This document shows, piece after piece, positions 48,001 to 54,529 of a DNA stretch of 64,000 bases. The notes under the pieces are model-generated. The model saw nothing but the letters and a program-made list of their open reading frames with translations, had not been told where the DNA came from and did not search any database. Position numbers and translations under genes: made by a program. Within the stretch, counting starts at the first letter, position 1. The number at the start of each line of letters is the position of its first letter. The DNA lies in the NCBI GenBank assembly GCA_028023455.1, contig JAQFVV010012397.1, positions 3,093,501 to 3,157,500 on the forward strand. Direction: 5' to 3'. Origin of the DNA: Epiperipatus broadwayi. Taxonomy: Eukaryota > Onychophora > Udeonychophora > Euonychophora > Peripatidae.

Positions 48001-50948
48001 ATGATGGCTAACAGCATGATGAATAATATTCAACCTGGTATGCTTGGTGGACCCCCAATGATGGGTGGAATAGGAATGTTTGCACAATCTAATCCCCAGA
48101 TTCCTCAATTACAACAGGTTTGTGACTAAACAAACTTAAATCTACTTTTTTTTTTTTTTCATCTTGTTTATTTTACTAACCAAATTTTTCCATCTATATA
48201 TACATCATCTTATAATTCCATTTATGTTTCAACAATATTCTATAATCATTTTATAATTTCTCCAATTATTTCTTTATAAACTATAAAAAGGAATAATTTG
48301 GAAATAAAGTTGAAATTGACATTAGATATGGTTGAAATGTAGGTGGAAATATATGATGATGTGTAGAAAAGCTTGGTTCCTAGAGTAAATAAGATTTGTA
48401 TATAAAATGAATGTGTGGACTATAATTTTTATATGTTAGTTTTTTATTCTGCCAAGCTAAAAATAACACTTATTTAAAAAAAATTCAGTCCTATTAATAG
48501 AATTGTTATTCAGAGAATTACTCAGAAATCTTGTATAATGATCTTAAGAATAGACTTACTTCTTTAAAAAATTTCATGATTCATTAAAGCAACAAACTTG
48601 AAAATTGAAGCATTAATATTAGTAGTAATTGCTTCTAATGAATTATCATCATGTTTATTATACGTGTTTGGAATAGGATCTACTTTATAATGTATTCAAC
48701 ATTCTAATCTTGGACTCTATCAGTTTATGACGAGTCTAACAGTCATAATATATAAATGCTCATTTAATATTAATTTCTTCTACATTTTGACTCCTAACTA
48801 TATTGTAATCCATAAGTTACTATAATTTGGGTATGGATAAATTTACTTTATTATGAATTTTCTCCCTAAAGAATGACCTTTGATAACTGGACTATTAGTT
48901 ATTGAAAAATTCAATAACAGCAAATCATTTGAATTTCACAGAGTCATTATCATTGTTTAATAACTTTGTTCAAAGTTTATTTTTTTCATCAACATATCCA
49001 TTAAAATCTTCAAGAATAATAATTTGACCTTCTATGACACTATCTAACAAAAAATGATTTATGTGACATTCTAAATATAATATTGGAGCATAAGATTGAT
49101 AAAATAACTATAGCTGACATTATGTATAATAATTTTTAATATTATTACCCTTTCATTGATATATGACGAATTTCAGAAAGATCCAACAATCTTTTCACTT
49201 GATATACTACATTTCCTTATAAACACTTGTAACAATCTATTCTCCGATTATAATTTCTTCCTCTTAAAGATGAAGTTCAATAAAAACAGCTTTATCAATC
49301 TTAACTTTTGATAGTTTTTAAACTACAAGCACTGTCCTCTGATGTGATCACATCGATCAAGATTCACACATTCTTTGTATTTATATTTAGAAAAAAATAA
49401 GTAAATACTTTTATTTTATTACCACCATTATCTCCTGCTTAAAGTATAATTACCATTACTGACTTCAAAATTTTCTATCCACCAGGCATCATGACTTAAC
49501 TAAGTCATTTTTAAACCATTTTTCTCTGTGTTTTCAGATGTGGTTCTAAAGCAACTCATTGATTATACAACTAAGAATTTCCAGTCTATTTAACTTATCA
49601 CTATCATTGCTTTCTCAACATCGAAAGGCTTTGTGGGTGTGTGTGTGTGTGTGTTGGGGAGGATGTTGTAGTGCTTGTTATTAAAAATTAGAAATGTGGT
49701 TGTTCATACACACTATCCTATTATCACAGGTTCATGATGCCTAATTTCTATATCAACTTTAGTGAATAAAAATAGTACGGTAAAATTTTAAAAAAAAAGA
49801 ATGGGAGAAAAATCCAAAAAGCAGATAGAAAGACTTTGTGTCAAAAATAGTAACTTGCCTTTGGTGAAACAATATTTTATTTTACATTGCAGCAGGAAAT
49901 ATTTTTAATTGGGTTCTGCTTTTGTAGTTAACATTAATTTCTGAGGATTAGTGTTTGCCTTTTGTATTCAGAGTTCAGTATTTGACATATAATTTGATGT
50001 GTGGGTGTGTATATACATACATACACACTATAATATTAGTAATAGATAAAATACTGAAATTAATTTTCAAAATACCTATTTATAAATAAATAAAAGTTGT
50101 AGCCAGCTTATATGAAGGTGACAGTTTATGCCATAGGTTAGCTGTAGTTTTTATTTGTTTTATTTATTATATTGGTATTTTGAAAATTGTAGATATAATT
50201 TTAGTGGTTTATTTATTATATATTATTTTATCTGACAATATTATTGTGGATTTTCTAGTCATTTGAATTCTCTATAAATCATCTTTAGTTTTGATCTACA
50301 ATCAATCCAGTATTTTAATATATTTTAAACATTCACTGTGGACTATCATATTTGTTTTCCTTTCTTTATTGGTGACTTTTTTTCTCATTTTTTTTTTTCA
50401 TTTAATAATGCCAGGTTTGTCATTAACCAATTACAATAGTAATATATAGTAATAAACACATAATATATTCCATAATAAAAATATTGGAATTGCAAGTGTT
50501 ATATGTTTTAAGATATCATCAAGAATATTTTAAAGTTAGTATATTCAGTAACAGTATTTATATGGCTAAAATTATTAAGATATATTACACCTTTAACCTG
50601 CTTTTTTTTTTTCAAAATTTTAAACCAAAAGTGTGAAATTTATATGTATTAAGATGTAATAGCCATTGATTTCAGGGTAAATTATTTTAGTTATATTCAT
50701 TAATTGTCTCTTTTTTTTGAATAAAATAAAAAAATTCAGTTGAGATAATGAAACTGATACATTTTAATATATGTTTATGATTGTGTATGTTGTAGGTGCA
50801 ACAGCAATTAGGCAGTTTGAATCTTAGTGGTAGCAGTATGGGATGGATTCCACCTACTCAACAGCAACAATCAACACTCATGTCTACGAATAGTGGGTGG
50901 GGAGCACCATCTTCTGGCCAGACTTTATCAACTAATTTATGGCAGTGA
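2981..50948 (+). CDS. SMAP1: SMAP-family ArfGAP gene, 3' eight exons (partial gene)
   Basis: SMAP proteins activate GTP hydrolysis on Arf GTPases (mainly Arf6 for SMAP1) and bind clathrin, acting in endocytic vesicle formation. Seen here: eight in-phase exons give about 336 residues. These start at the end of the ArfGAP domain (LEAFIRSKYEQKKY), then a basic Lys/Arg/Pro linker, a clathrin box (LLGLE), an acidic DDPF motif, the family block SKESILSLYG, a Met/Gly/Gln-rich tail and the C-terminus SSGQTLSTNLWQ, close to the SMAP1 ending SSGQTLSTQLW. Human SMAP1 has a similar length after its ArfGAP domain. The exons carrying the CxxC zinc finger and the catalytic Arg are not in the window and should lie upstream of base 1. 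Introns are 2.7-15 kb and full of transposon relics. Invertebrates often have one SMAP gene, so SMAP1 versus SMAP2 is a weak choice; the C-terminus favours SMAP1. Confidence 0.93.
3078..4023. other. intron 1, start; nothing recognised
   Basis: A/T-rich, with many T and A runs of eight or more bases. No repeat family shared with the rest of the window was seen. Confidence 0.5.
4533..4735 (+). pseudogene. Merlin transposase N-terminus, frameshifted
   Basis: The first frame gives ELPATEVDAVVFFQKENILP followed by a Cys pair (LCACR). The reading then moves to the +1 frame to give HGCHFCKRTWDLHKGNWLDG and SKIPLLTALRLISYW. The order CxC...CxxC...(K/R)xGxWxxGS(K/R) is the zinc ribbon that precedes the DDE domain in IS1595-like proteins. 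No catalytic Asp/Glu residues remain downstream. Confidence 0.72.
4934..5540 (+). repeat. degenerate tandem array inside Merlin A
   Basis: Five units start near 4934, 5060, 5197, 5316 and 5476 (spacing 126, 137, 119, 160). Each opens with CAAACCAACC and a C-rich CCCTCNACCATCT-like run, passes through TTGGTTTATTAAAAA and ends in a poly-A/GCTCAAAATC stretch. Units vary in length mainly by A and T runs. Confidence 0.75.
5786..5875. repeat. 90-nt near-perfect hairpin
   Basis: Arms 5786-5828 and 5833-5875 are 43 bases each with two mismatches, around a 4-base loop (AATC). It lies 82 bp outside Merlin A's right target duplication. It may be a tiny palindromic MITE or, if transcribed in the SMAP intron, a precursor-like hairpin. 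The role is unknown. Confidence 0.75.
5876..8092. other. intron 1, A/T-rich, nothing recognised
   Basis: Contains poly-T and poly-A runs and a short duplicated CTCTCACCATAA piece (about 7570-7622) split by a 16-A run. No coding relic was recognised on either strand. Confidence 0.45.
8839..9909. mobile_element. mariner/Tc1-type MITE inserted in Merlin B
   Basis: The ends are CACCTGGGTCTCGTTTTACA and the reverse complement of a near-identical right end (CACCTGAGTCTCTTTTTACG), flanked by TA on both sides (8837-8838 and 9910-9911). TA duplication with short inverted ends is the Tc1/mariner pattern. About 1.07 kb without any open frame, so non-autonomous. The sequence is CpG-containing near both ends. 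Confidence 0.78.
10482..10900 (+). repeat. tandem array in Merlin B
   Basis: Units begin at 10482, 10691 and about 10847, with a TGAAATCGNACARTAAAA start, then GGTAACGTTATTAAAATA and a well conserved piece GCATGTTTTTAAAAGCAAAA. The first two units are 209 bp apart and very similar; the third is partial. Confidence 0.75.
11787..13480 (+). pseudogene. LINE reverse transcriptase relic
   Basis: Frame-broken non-LTR retrotransposon. In order: AYDRVNRNRLWLSLVNLGMN (RT block), VKNGVELRQGWPMPS (normally RQGCPLSP), FSDLLFADNIFLSTES (active-site box), FSEEKSKVM, YNYLGIVLNNQ, LTYGNDVL, and near the end a TREYTHKWKNMGELICQ piece with a CxxC...H zinc-binding pattern typical of LINE C-termini. The second catalytic Asp of the FADD box is Asn here (codon 12078-12080), so even repaired frames would give a dead enzyme. 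The 5' half with endonuclease is missing. The clade is not fixed (jockey/CR1/I-like by the C-terminal finger). A similar 3'-end piece, AAGGAGAAGCCAC followed by ACATCAC, recurs near 39510. Confidence 0.82.
13481..14797. other. intron 1 segment, nothing recognised
   Basis: A/T-rich. Contains an unusual run of 12 G at 13921-13932 preceded by CTCTTTTC. A 90-codon open frame at 14071-14343 has no recognisable domain or codon bias and is treated as chance. Confidence 0.45.
14798..14880 (+). repeat. 31-bp repeat, three units
   Basis: Three units of about 31 bp, each built on AAYATRAGNGGGAGATKGNGC followed by ATATAAT-like sequence. The units differ by several substitutions, so this is an old short tandem array. 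Confidence 0.65.
15062..15440 (-). pseudogene. mariner-type transposase C-terminal relic
   Basis: On the minus strand the sequence reads NSYNGPETLYN, CTARSPDLSPFDLL, then, after a frame shift, VVVYKKNISKMDRLKEHI, CSPNMKRFHLCVQKDN-like and HIQNIF. The (A/P)RSPDLxPxD block carries the third catalytic Asp of mariner-family DDE transposases, and the following VVYKxxxxxxxxLKxxI and xxCxxxxxxH(I) pattern is the usual C-terminus. Several stops. N-terminal helix-turn-helix and the first two Asp are missing. Confidence 0.7.
15564..16033 (+). repeat. R2 copy d, 1.1 tandem units
   Basis: A 48-bp direct repeat (15565-15612 and 15986-16033; starts TCACTAGATGGAGC) bounds a unit of 421 bp. The middle contains the R2 core, including the palindrome CTGAATTCAGCTCAG at 15849-15863. 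Flanks are (TA)n-like on both sides, so a target duplication cannot be judged. Confidence 0.72.
16034..17095. other. intron 1 segment, nothing recognised
   Basis: A/T-rich and purine-rich on the + strand, with A runs (16130-16145) and no recognisable coding relic or shared repeat. Confidence 0.45.
17109..17490 (+). repeat. R2 copy c with perfect 13-bp target duplication and terminal hairpin
   Basis: Flanked by TAATTTTTAATAT at 17096-17108 and 17491-17503, identical. The right end is a hairpin with 36-bp arms (17402-17437 and 17455-17490), and its last base abuts the right duplication. The middle shares the R2 core, including AAAATCTGAAATTTTCAGAC and the palindrome CTGAACTAAGTTCAG at 17319-17333. 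No open frame. Confidence 0.82.
17504..18272. other. end of intron 1, nothing recognised
   Basis: A/T-rich up to the exon B acceptor; a (TG)n-like pyrimidine/GT stretch (about 18250-18272) forms the acceptor context. Confidence 0.5.
18273..18341 (+). CDS. SMAP1: SMAP exon B: basic Lys/Arg/Pro linker
   Basis: 69 nt, 23 codons, phase 0 on both sides, reading PVEEEKKEKKRPRPRPTATI then DIQ. The acceptor is TGTGTAG and the donor GTAATA. SMAP1 has a Glu/Lys-rich stretch after the ArfGAP domain, and this is its counterpart. No residue motif fixes the identity alone; the assignment rests on phase, order, splice sites and composition. Because it is symmetric, it could be skipped without a frameshift. 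Confidence 0.82.
18342..19925. other. intron 2, first part, nothing recognised
   Basis: A/T-rich. A run of nine G follows GACTCTGGGA near 19482. It may include the left end of the hAT relic that follows, but no inverted terminal repeat could be paired. Confidence 0.4.
19926..21565 (+). pseudogene. hAT transposase relic (ZBED/SCAND3-like)
   Basis: Many stops and frame shifts, but the order of blocks follows hAT transposases of the SCAND3/ZBED type: a Cys/Lys-rich start (CVLWMSCKCHSLKKK), KYASFNKRFS, SKAAAVA, SFTDGEMIK, LFDLFKNKSEI (20329-20370), a degraded FDES block near 20551, KEELLTILPL, QTIAEIIGHVNTFKNKSKLL (about 21106-21170), EFERSFQQFNGLEP, and the C-terminal dimerisation piece YPNFKKVAFNLMYFGSTFL (about 21475-21532). 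The relic runs straight into an RTE fragment. A 51-bp in-frame duplication lies at 20400-20500. Confidence 0.74.
20400..20500 (+). repeat. 51-bp tandem duplication inside the hAT relic
   Basis: Two adjacent copies starting at ACTATCATGTGATATGTAGA, period 51, differing at very few bases (CCACTA against CAACTA at the unit end). The near identity means it is younger than the surrounding decay. Confidence 0.85.
21566..22200 (+). pseudogene. RTE-type LINE fragment, RT middle part
   Basis: Reads KALDHQGIDLG, NIYKNATATIRLHKDTGKVN, then GDSISPKLFTAVLQEIFCGL, SHLDFADDVVVFANNALELQ (intact FADD box) and, after frame shifts, INTDGNIMDEINCRIKLDWS and VLPVLTYGSETWILNRR. These are RTE-clade reverse transcriptase blocks and match the copy at 46350-47262 closely. 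It is 5'-truncated at the hAT junction, and the 3' end is lost where a short R1 terminal remnant starts near 22200. Confidence 0.85.
22201..25324. other. intron 2 segment with R1-end remnants, otherwise unrecognised
   Basis: Starts with an R1-type end (TATAGAGAGTTTTGCCTATT at 22211-22230), and a near-identical piece recurs at 24172-24191. Between them, 22490-22680 and 23300-23480 are less A/T-rich than the rest and may be decayed element sequence, but I cannot name a family. Two overlapping open frames of 66 and 88 codons on the minus strand at 22394-22682 have no recognised domain. Confidence 0.4.
25325..27915 (-). pseudogene. nearly full-length RTE-type LINE relic, antisense
   Basis: Read on the minus strand, it runs from the endonuclease start near 27910 (YNCRSFSSKVRLHKLEVGLS) through ERTKAERLVIQINGRY and IQVYTPTNSHC (27610-27740), the linker, the RT domain, and the 3' segment ending in a TGATGAT-type tail at 25325-25345. 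Length about 2.6 kb; RTE elements are usually about 3.2 kb. Heavily mutated in all frames. It carries a 105-bp tandem duplication at 26200-26409. Confidence 0.78.
26200..26409. repeat. 105-bp tandem duplication in the antisense RTE
   Basis: Two units starting GAATCAAATGCCATTTCATA at 26200 and 26305. They differ at only a few positions (for example CAATTTATA against CAACTTATA, GGAAGTG against GGATGTG), far fewer than the element differs from other copies, so the duplication is recent. Confidence 0.88.
27916..29301. other. end of intron 2, nothing recognised
   Basis: A/T-rich. The first 200 bases may be 5' untranslated sequence of the antisense RTE. Ends in the T9-AG acceptor of the microexon. 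Confidence 0.4.
29302..29337 (+). CDS. SMAP1: SMAP exon C: 36-nt microexon
   Basis: Twelve codons, KKIPSVQQTSNL, between a T9-AG acceptor and a strong GTAAGT donor, phase 0 on both sides. It continues the basic linker from exon B into the PPLPK start of exon D. It is too short to prove by homology. Support comes from the strong splice sites, an open frame that matches both neighbours, and its position in order between them. It may be alternatively used. Confidence 0.68.
29338..34952. other. intron 3, no recognisable element
   Basis: 5.6 kb of A/T-rich sequence. It is strand-asymmetric: 31.9-33.7 kb is T- and C-rich on +, as expected of antisense LINE remains, but no motif could be read. 33628-33669 is a 21-bp tandem duplication (GGCCTGCATTTAATATTATT). 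A (GT)n run lies at 34703-34717. 30600-30660 is a less A/T-rich patch (CCAATAGGGAGGACGAGCCC) of unknown origin. Confidence 0.4.
34953..35070 (+). CDS. SMAP1: SMAP exon D: Ser/Asn-rich linker and start of clathrin box
   Basis: 118 nt, entering in phase 0 and leaving in phase 1. It encodes PPLPKIISSNS, a Ser/Asn/Gln-rich stretch, then SASVDLLGL and the first base of a split Glu codon. VDLLGLD is the SMAP1 clathrin-binding box, so this segment identifies the family well. The acceptor follows TTATTTTTAG; the donor is GTAATA. The acidic fifth residue of the box is completed by the next exon. Confidence 0.92.
35071..35338. other. intron 4, start; nothing recognised
   Basis: A/T-rich spacer between exon D and the left end of Merlin D. 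Confidence 0.5.
35440..37060. repeat. minisatellite-like array inside Merlin D
   Basis: About ten occurrences of (A/G)CATTTGATTGNCGACAA followed by NAATTATTGGGAGGGGTGTT, at about 35823, 35907, 36002, 36209, 36353, 36482, 36564, 36657, 36945 and 37005. A longer unit (GACTTTTTTTCGTTTATAAA through TTTTTGACAATGGGACAATA) recurs from about 35441, 36021 and 36668. One 103-bp sub-unit (TCTTTTTTGGTGTGTGTTCA) is tandem at 35567 and 35662. The G-rich strand pattern GGGAGGGG recurs in most units. Confidence 0.78.
37062..37450 (-). pseudogene. Merlin transposase zinc-ribbon region, best preserved copy
   Basis: 75 codons are open at 37289-37062 on the minus strand. They carry CxxC (CGEC), C...C (FICKSRSC), RKGSWFEGFQMP and a hydrophobic helix up to YRSHDELTVQHAVNDIEMS. 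A poly-A/T run (about 37291-37305) separates this frame from the upstream ELPDTEAASAVTFLQ part, which suggests slippage broke one original frame. DNA-binding module only; no catalytic triad follows. Confidence 0.8.
37745..37880. repeat. triple palindromic block near Merlin D right end
   Basis: Three units of about 45-50 bp, each containing GAGTTAA, a CTTTCTA...TAGAAAG hairpin and AAGACTTAACTC. Each unit can fold alone or pair with its neighbour. Such subterminal repeats often serve as transposase binding sites; that role is inferred. Confidence 0.65.
37979..41044. other. intron 4, second part, unrecognised
   Basis: A/T-rich. 38400-39130 and 39420-39660 are less A/T-rich and probably old element remains. 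A piece at 39505-39535 (AAGGAGAAGCCACAATACAT) resembles the 3' end of the LINE at 13335. Nothing else was recognised. Ends in the exon E acceptor. Confidence 0.4.
41045..41308 (+). CDS. SMAP1: SMAP exon E: acidic/Ser-rich region with DPF and SILSLYG block
   Basis: 264 nt, phase 1 in and phase 1 out, 87 full codons plus two split ones. It begins by completing LLGLE, then DTGSGAKSNDDPFGVFLSAN, a long Ser/Gln/Thr-rich stretch, and SKESILSLYGSTSSQAPPAF. The SK(E/D)SILSLYG block is a hallmark of SMAP1 and SMAP2. DDPF is a DPF-type motif of the sort that binds the AP-2 alpha appendage; a functional interaction is inferred only. The acceptor is TTCTTTTAG; the donor GTGAAA is weak. The exon is symmetric, so skipping would keep the frame. 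Confidence 0.95.
41309..44317. other. intron 5; unidentified antisense relic at 41.9-42.4 kb
   Basis: Mostly A/T-rich. Around 42360-42155 the minus strand has an open stretch reading IFDQEFLDICTENSNNTENN, then TKSWATIVTVRKIGVNKRES and EVTMSHNWVAICNSTPH. It is not a family I can name and may be a retrotransposon ORF1 or other element relic. The intron ends in about 20 T before exon F. Confidence 0.4.
44318..44466 (+). CDS. SMAP1: SMAP exon F: Gly/Met/Pro-rich tail
   Basis: 149 nt, phase 1 in and phase 0 out. It encodes GMYLPQTQQNFGLNFGISAT, then MAGPVPGMMPAAMQNGLLGT and TFSTPSVMP. It lies after a long T tract (about 20 T in a row before AAAG) that serves as polypyrimidine tract, and has a consensus GTAAGT donor. 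The Met/Gly/Pro composition and the PGMM and NGLLG pieces match the low-complexity C-terminal half of SMAP1, which in SMAP2 overlaps the CALM-binding region. Confidence 0.92.
44467..45086. other. intron 6, start; nothing recognised
   Basis: A/T-rich up to the left target duplication of R1 copy b. Confidence 0.5.
45100..45558 (+). repeat. R1 copy b with perfect 13-bp target duplication
   Basis: One 459-bp unit, collinear with the first unit of R1 copy a. It is flanked by ATTTAATAAATAG at 45087-45099 and 45559-45571, identical. The right end is a hairpin with 27-bp arms (45485-45511 and 45532-45558) ending exactly at the duplication. The family palindrome lies at 45384-45398 (CTGAACTCAATTCAG). 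No coding capacity and no poly(A) tail. Confidence 0.85.
45572..46349. other. intron 6 segment, nothing recognised
   Basis: A/T-rich, with (TA)n at 45718-45730. No shared repeat or coding relic seen before the RTE copy. Confidence 0.45.
46350..47262 (+). pseudogene. RTE-type LINE, 3' half (RT end to 3' tail)
   Basis: The best-preserved RTE copy. It starts inside RT with SISPKLFTAVLQEVFCGLKW, then GFADDVVVFANNALELQEML (intact active-site FADD). After a frame shift at about 46545 it continues YKYLCQIINIDGNIMDEINH, VLPVLTYGSETWTLDRRAIQ and RRMLGVRRRDRKRNILVREQ. After a second shift near 47030 it has LKWNWAGHIARRDDNRWTIE and a Trp-rich end to ILQWIDNG. The order YGSETW, RRMLG, R.RN..(R)EQTGV, AGHIAR, RW is the RTE C-terminal signature. 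The 3' end GGTTGATGATATTGATATTT is a short-repeat tail rather than poly(A), as in RTE. It is 5'-truncated. Copies at 21566, 25325 and 57543 belong to the same family. Confidence 0.88.
47263..47991. other. end of intron 6, nothing recognised
   Basis: A/T-rich with (GT)n at 47799-47812; ends in the exon G acceptor. Confidence 0.5.
47992..48117 (+). CDS. SMAP1: SMAP exon G: Met/Gly/Gln-rich tail
   Basis: 126 nt, exactly 42 codons, phase 0 on both sides. It reads TNPMMANSMMNNIQPGMLGG, then PPMMGGIGMFAQ and SNPQIPQLQQ. The acceptor is CATTTTAG, the donor GTTTGT is weaker than consensus. The Met-rich composition and the final QLQQ, which runs into the Gln-rich start of the last exon, match the SMAP1 C-terminal region. 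It is symmetric and could be skipped in frame. Confidence 0.92.
48118..48900. other. intron 7, start; nothing recognised
   Basis: A/T-rich, no shared repeat seen. Confidence 0.45.
48901..49400 (-). pseudogene. LINE endonuclease-domain relic, antisense
   Basis: On the minus strand a degraded endonuclease/exonuclease/phosphatase domain can be read: QSYAPILYLECHINHFLLDS followed by EGQIIILEDFNGYVDEKN. This matches the (Q/V)xYAP...xxxGDFNAxVG blocks of RTE-like endonucleases, with the catalytic Asp-Phe-Asn kept but GD changed to ED. Stops throughout. The rest of the element is not identifiable. Confidence 0.55.
49401..50795. other. end of intron 7, nothing recognised
   Basis: A/T-rich with (GT)n at 49637-49654; ends in the exon H acceptor. 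Confidence 0.45.
50796..50948 (+). CDS. SMAP1: SMAP exon H: last coding exon with stop
   Basis: 51 codons including TGA at 50946-50948. It reads VQQQLGSLNLSGSSMGWIPP, then TQQQQSTLMSTNSGWGAPSS and GQTLSTNLWQ. The last dozen residues are almost the SMAP1 C-terminus, which fixes the family and the end of the protein. The acceptor GTTGTAG is at 50795. A second possible AG nine bases downstream (50804) would remove three residues (VQQ). Confidence 0.95.
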   Translation: MQQQLGSLNLSGSSMGWIPPTQQQQSTLMSTNSGWGAPSSGQTLSTNLWQ

Positions 50949-52467
50949 CCTTCATAGAATGGTGGGAATAGTTTAAGCAGTGCACCTGTCTTTTTTTTAT
51001 TCAAGACATCAAACCAAATAATCATAACTTAATTATGGACAATTAGTATTTTATCCTCAGGTGCAACAGAATGTAGAGCTTAATGAGAAGGCTCTGTGAT
51101 AATTGAAAAGTAATTATTATTCCACACATAATTCCAATATAATAAAAACGTACACACACATATATATTTGTGTATATATATAAATAAATGCATTCTTATA
51201 TAAGATTATGTAAAAATGTATATATGTAAATGTGTGTGTATATATATTTGTACATATGCCTTTGGGTGTATGTATTTATGTGTATATGCACTTGAAACAT
51301 GTACATATGTATGTGAAATTATATGTAGAGACATACATATGTATATATGAATGTGTATGTTTGTACGTGTATATATATATATTTGAAAATAAAATGCTTA
51401 AGATATTAGATTTTACTAGATACTTTAGACTTGTTGTTTTTAGGGAATAGATCAAAACCACCAGGACAGACCTTATCAGTGAAATATTACATGTTGTACA
51501 TGTTGCTATGACATATTTCTTTTTCTTTTTTTAATAAATTTATTTTTCAATTATAAAAGACTTGACTCTGGTAGTCAAGCATAATTAGAATACTTAGCCA
51601 CAAATTGTGATTGAGCTCCTCATATCAAGATAAAGCAACTTATTCTAGATATATACAATAAAAGTTACATTCCACTAAAGATTGTTAAGCTTTATCACTA
51701 GATAGCATCTGCAAGTGTTAATCATGCCCTATTCAAAGTTTTTATTTTATGTTATTGATCTGTTCCCTCCCTATTCTTTCTGATCAATTTCTCACAAAAA
51801 TATATTTATATAAATGACCAAGGTTGTCCTGCGTAGACCATATCATTTGGCCTTAAAAATTAAAATATGTTCCTCATGATGAGTAAAAGTGATTGGGAAA
51901 AGAAGATACAAATAATATTTGAGGGAATTTTTATTTTTGAATTGAAATCAAATTTGTAATACTTTTTTTTTTTCAAATTTACTTTTTTTCTGTGTGAACA
52001 GGAATTAGATTTTATTTTATGAATTTTTGACCATGTTGATTTCCAAGTGTTATCAAAGATTAAATTATGTAAGTATTAAACTTTTAACTGTTAATTTGCC
52101 AAAAACAGCCTTTTAAAGATAATGTTACAGAGTCCAGATGAGAAAAGTGTACTGAATGTTTTCAAATTCCATTTTTATTGGGTTTATAGGACTGAAATCA
52201 ATTAAGAAACTCAAGTGCCAGAACTATTTTATTTTACTGTTCTTTTTTATTTTTTAAAAAATGATTGTTTGATGTTTTGTTGCTTGTAACATTTAACAAT
52301 GCGAATAATACAGTTATTTCAGACAAATAAAAAATATCACTGTCTAAATTAGAAAGTTGTTTTAGTTTTTTTGGTTCCCCTCTCATGCTAATTTTATTAT
52401 TGAAATACAAAAATATATATGTATTAAAATTGTATAAACTTGTTTTTTAAAATAAGAACAAAATAAA
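50949..52467 (+). other. probable 3' UTR of the SMAP gene
   Basis: Follows the TGA directly. Candidate AATAAA signals are at 51533, 51657, 52326 and 52462. The one at 52326 is followed within about 30 bases by a GT-rich run, the usual downstream element, so it is the best guess for the main end. A region of mixed GTAT, CATA and (TA)n alternation sits at 51150-51385. The extent is inferred; transcript data would be needed to fix it. Confidence 0.55.
52326..52331 (+). promoter_or_regulatory. candidate polyadenylation signal AATAAA
   Basis: Canonical hexamer about 1.38 kb after the stop codon, followed by a GTTGTTTTAG-type GT-rich stretch near 52355-52372. Alternatives at 51533, 51657 and 52462 are equally canonical but have less clear downstream elements. 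Confidence 0.4.
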
Positions 52468-54529
52468 TATTTGTTAAGTTTTTTGGAAGATATATTTTAT
52501 GAAGATAACTCAGTAATTTCCCAATCGACATCTATTTTTTGACACCTTAACAGGAATTCTTGAATTATCTAAAGTGATGGGACTTAATTTCCTGTTAATT
52601 TTTTTTTTTTTAATATATGAAATTTATAGTTTTATATTGCTAGAAATTTAAGCATGACATTATATTGTTTACAATATTTATTTAAATTGAAGCAATTACA
52701 GATAAATTCTGATCTTTTATTTTGAATTTTATATTATATAGAAATTACTTGAAGCCACAACACATTTACATCAGAACCAATCTATTTCCCAAATTATATT
52801 TTTTGGAACTAACTATAGGGTACTTTGAATAATCATAATTTTTTTTTCATCTCTTATAGTAAATTTTTATGTCATTATTTTTTTTTTTACTTAATATTAT
52901 GGCTTAAACTAAGAATCCTGTACGTCGTGGAACATTATTTTGGAAGACTTTGCATAGACAAATATGCATAGAAGTATTGACATCTATAAAAAGGTAGCAT
53001 TATAGTGATTTGATCTATTTGTATATGATTTAATCTGATTTACACAGATTGAAGAGAGAGAGAGAGAGAGAAGTAAATCAATATTATAAATGGATGAATG
53101 GAACAAAATAGATCTTGTGCTGACACATTCATATATTTTATCTACCCATTGTTGATGTTAATTGATATTATTGTGTGATCAAAAATATTTTTTGATTTTG
53201 AAATTTTAGGAAATGCTGGAGTAATTAGTAATTTCTTTTGAGATTGGATTCAAAATCATAAGAGTATTAGAAATTCTCAAACCATTAAGAGGAAATTTAT
53301 ATTATTCAAATAAATTTGCATGTTAATATATATATTTTTTTTTTCTGAGAATTTATTAAATTTTGTTTTATGATGATGTAGTAACTTTTTTTGTTTGATC
53401 TACAAACATTAAATAGAGAAGTTCAATATAGATATCTGGATTTTTCTTTTTTTATTATGCCAATTTTTTTTTTAAAAAAAGCTTTTGATACAAGAAAGAA
53501 AAGCAGATAATTATTTCCAAAATCTTAACAATTTTTTTTAAAGTTGCAGTAGGTAAAACAATACATTTTGCAGAACCATCTATGTAAGCATAAATAATCA
53601 ATGAATACTAGATAGCAAAGCCAAATATTTCTCCAATTTAGTTTATGGTTAATCTTCAACAATTAGAGCATTGTAATGCACATACACATGAGCTATCTTT
53701 ACTTCCATTATTACACTACTTAAAAAAAAAACATACATGATTATATAATATATTTTGATCATTTCTGCAAATTTGATTAGCATATACATATGAACCTAAG
53801 CAGCTCTTATTTTATTGTGGTTTTTTTTATGTTATATAGATATAATGATCTAATTTAAAGTTGTTGTGTGTGGAAATTGTCTTTATATATCATTTTCTAA
53901 TAATTTTTTTTTATCCATTATTAAATAATATTTTTTTGTTATTTTTGATTTGCATAATTTTATTTTTTTACATTGATAATTTTATGACATCAAATCTCCA
54001 ATACACATATGCAATAAGTTATATTAAATTACTTTCCAAATTTAACTTTTTTTTAAATTTGTCTTTTTTAAAAAATATCTTATCAACATTTCCTTTTTTA
54101 GTAAGGGGATGTGGGTATTGGCATTAGTTAACTTTGAAGAAGATTGCTGGTCAATTGAAACTCAGATTTATTAATTTTAATAAAATAAGCATTGGAAAAT
54201 AGGAACGTTGGTTTGGTTTAATTTTGTTAATTTGATGAAAATATATTTGTTTACACAATATATAAATGAATCTCTAGACTTTTTTATTTTTTTGTAATAA
54301 ATGCAATATATTATTATTTTTATTTAATTAAGTAATAGTTTTGGATTTTAAAAATATTAAATTTGTACATATGAATGTGTTAGATTTTTGTTTAAATAAA
54401 TGAATTGAATATTATAGTTGAGATGTCAAAGGAAAACTACTTTGGCAGATATATTAGTTTACAGAACAACCATATCAATCTACTCATGTCCAACTATCAG
54501 AAATCATTAGATTTAGAAAATATTTTAAG
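52468..54529. other. downstream of SMAP gene, nothing recognised
   Basis: A/T-rich. (GA)n at 53052-53072. An 88-codon open frame at 53861-54127 is A/T-rich low-complexity (Leu/Ile/Phe) and is treated as chance. Confidence 0.45.

Noticed and set aside
53861-54127. 88-codon hydrophobic open frame as a small membrane protein gene
   Set aside because: Composition is what A/T-rich sequence with T runs gives by chance; no start context, splice sites or homology.
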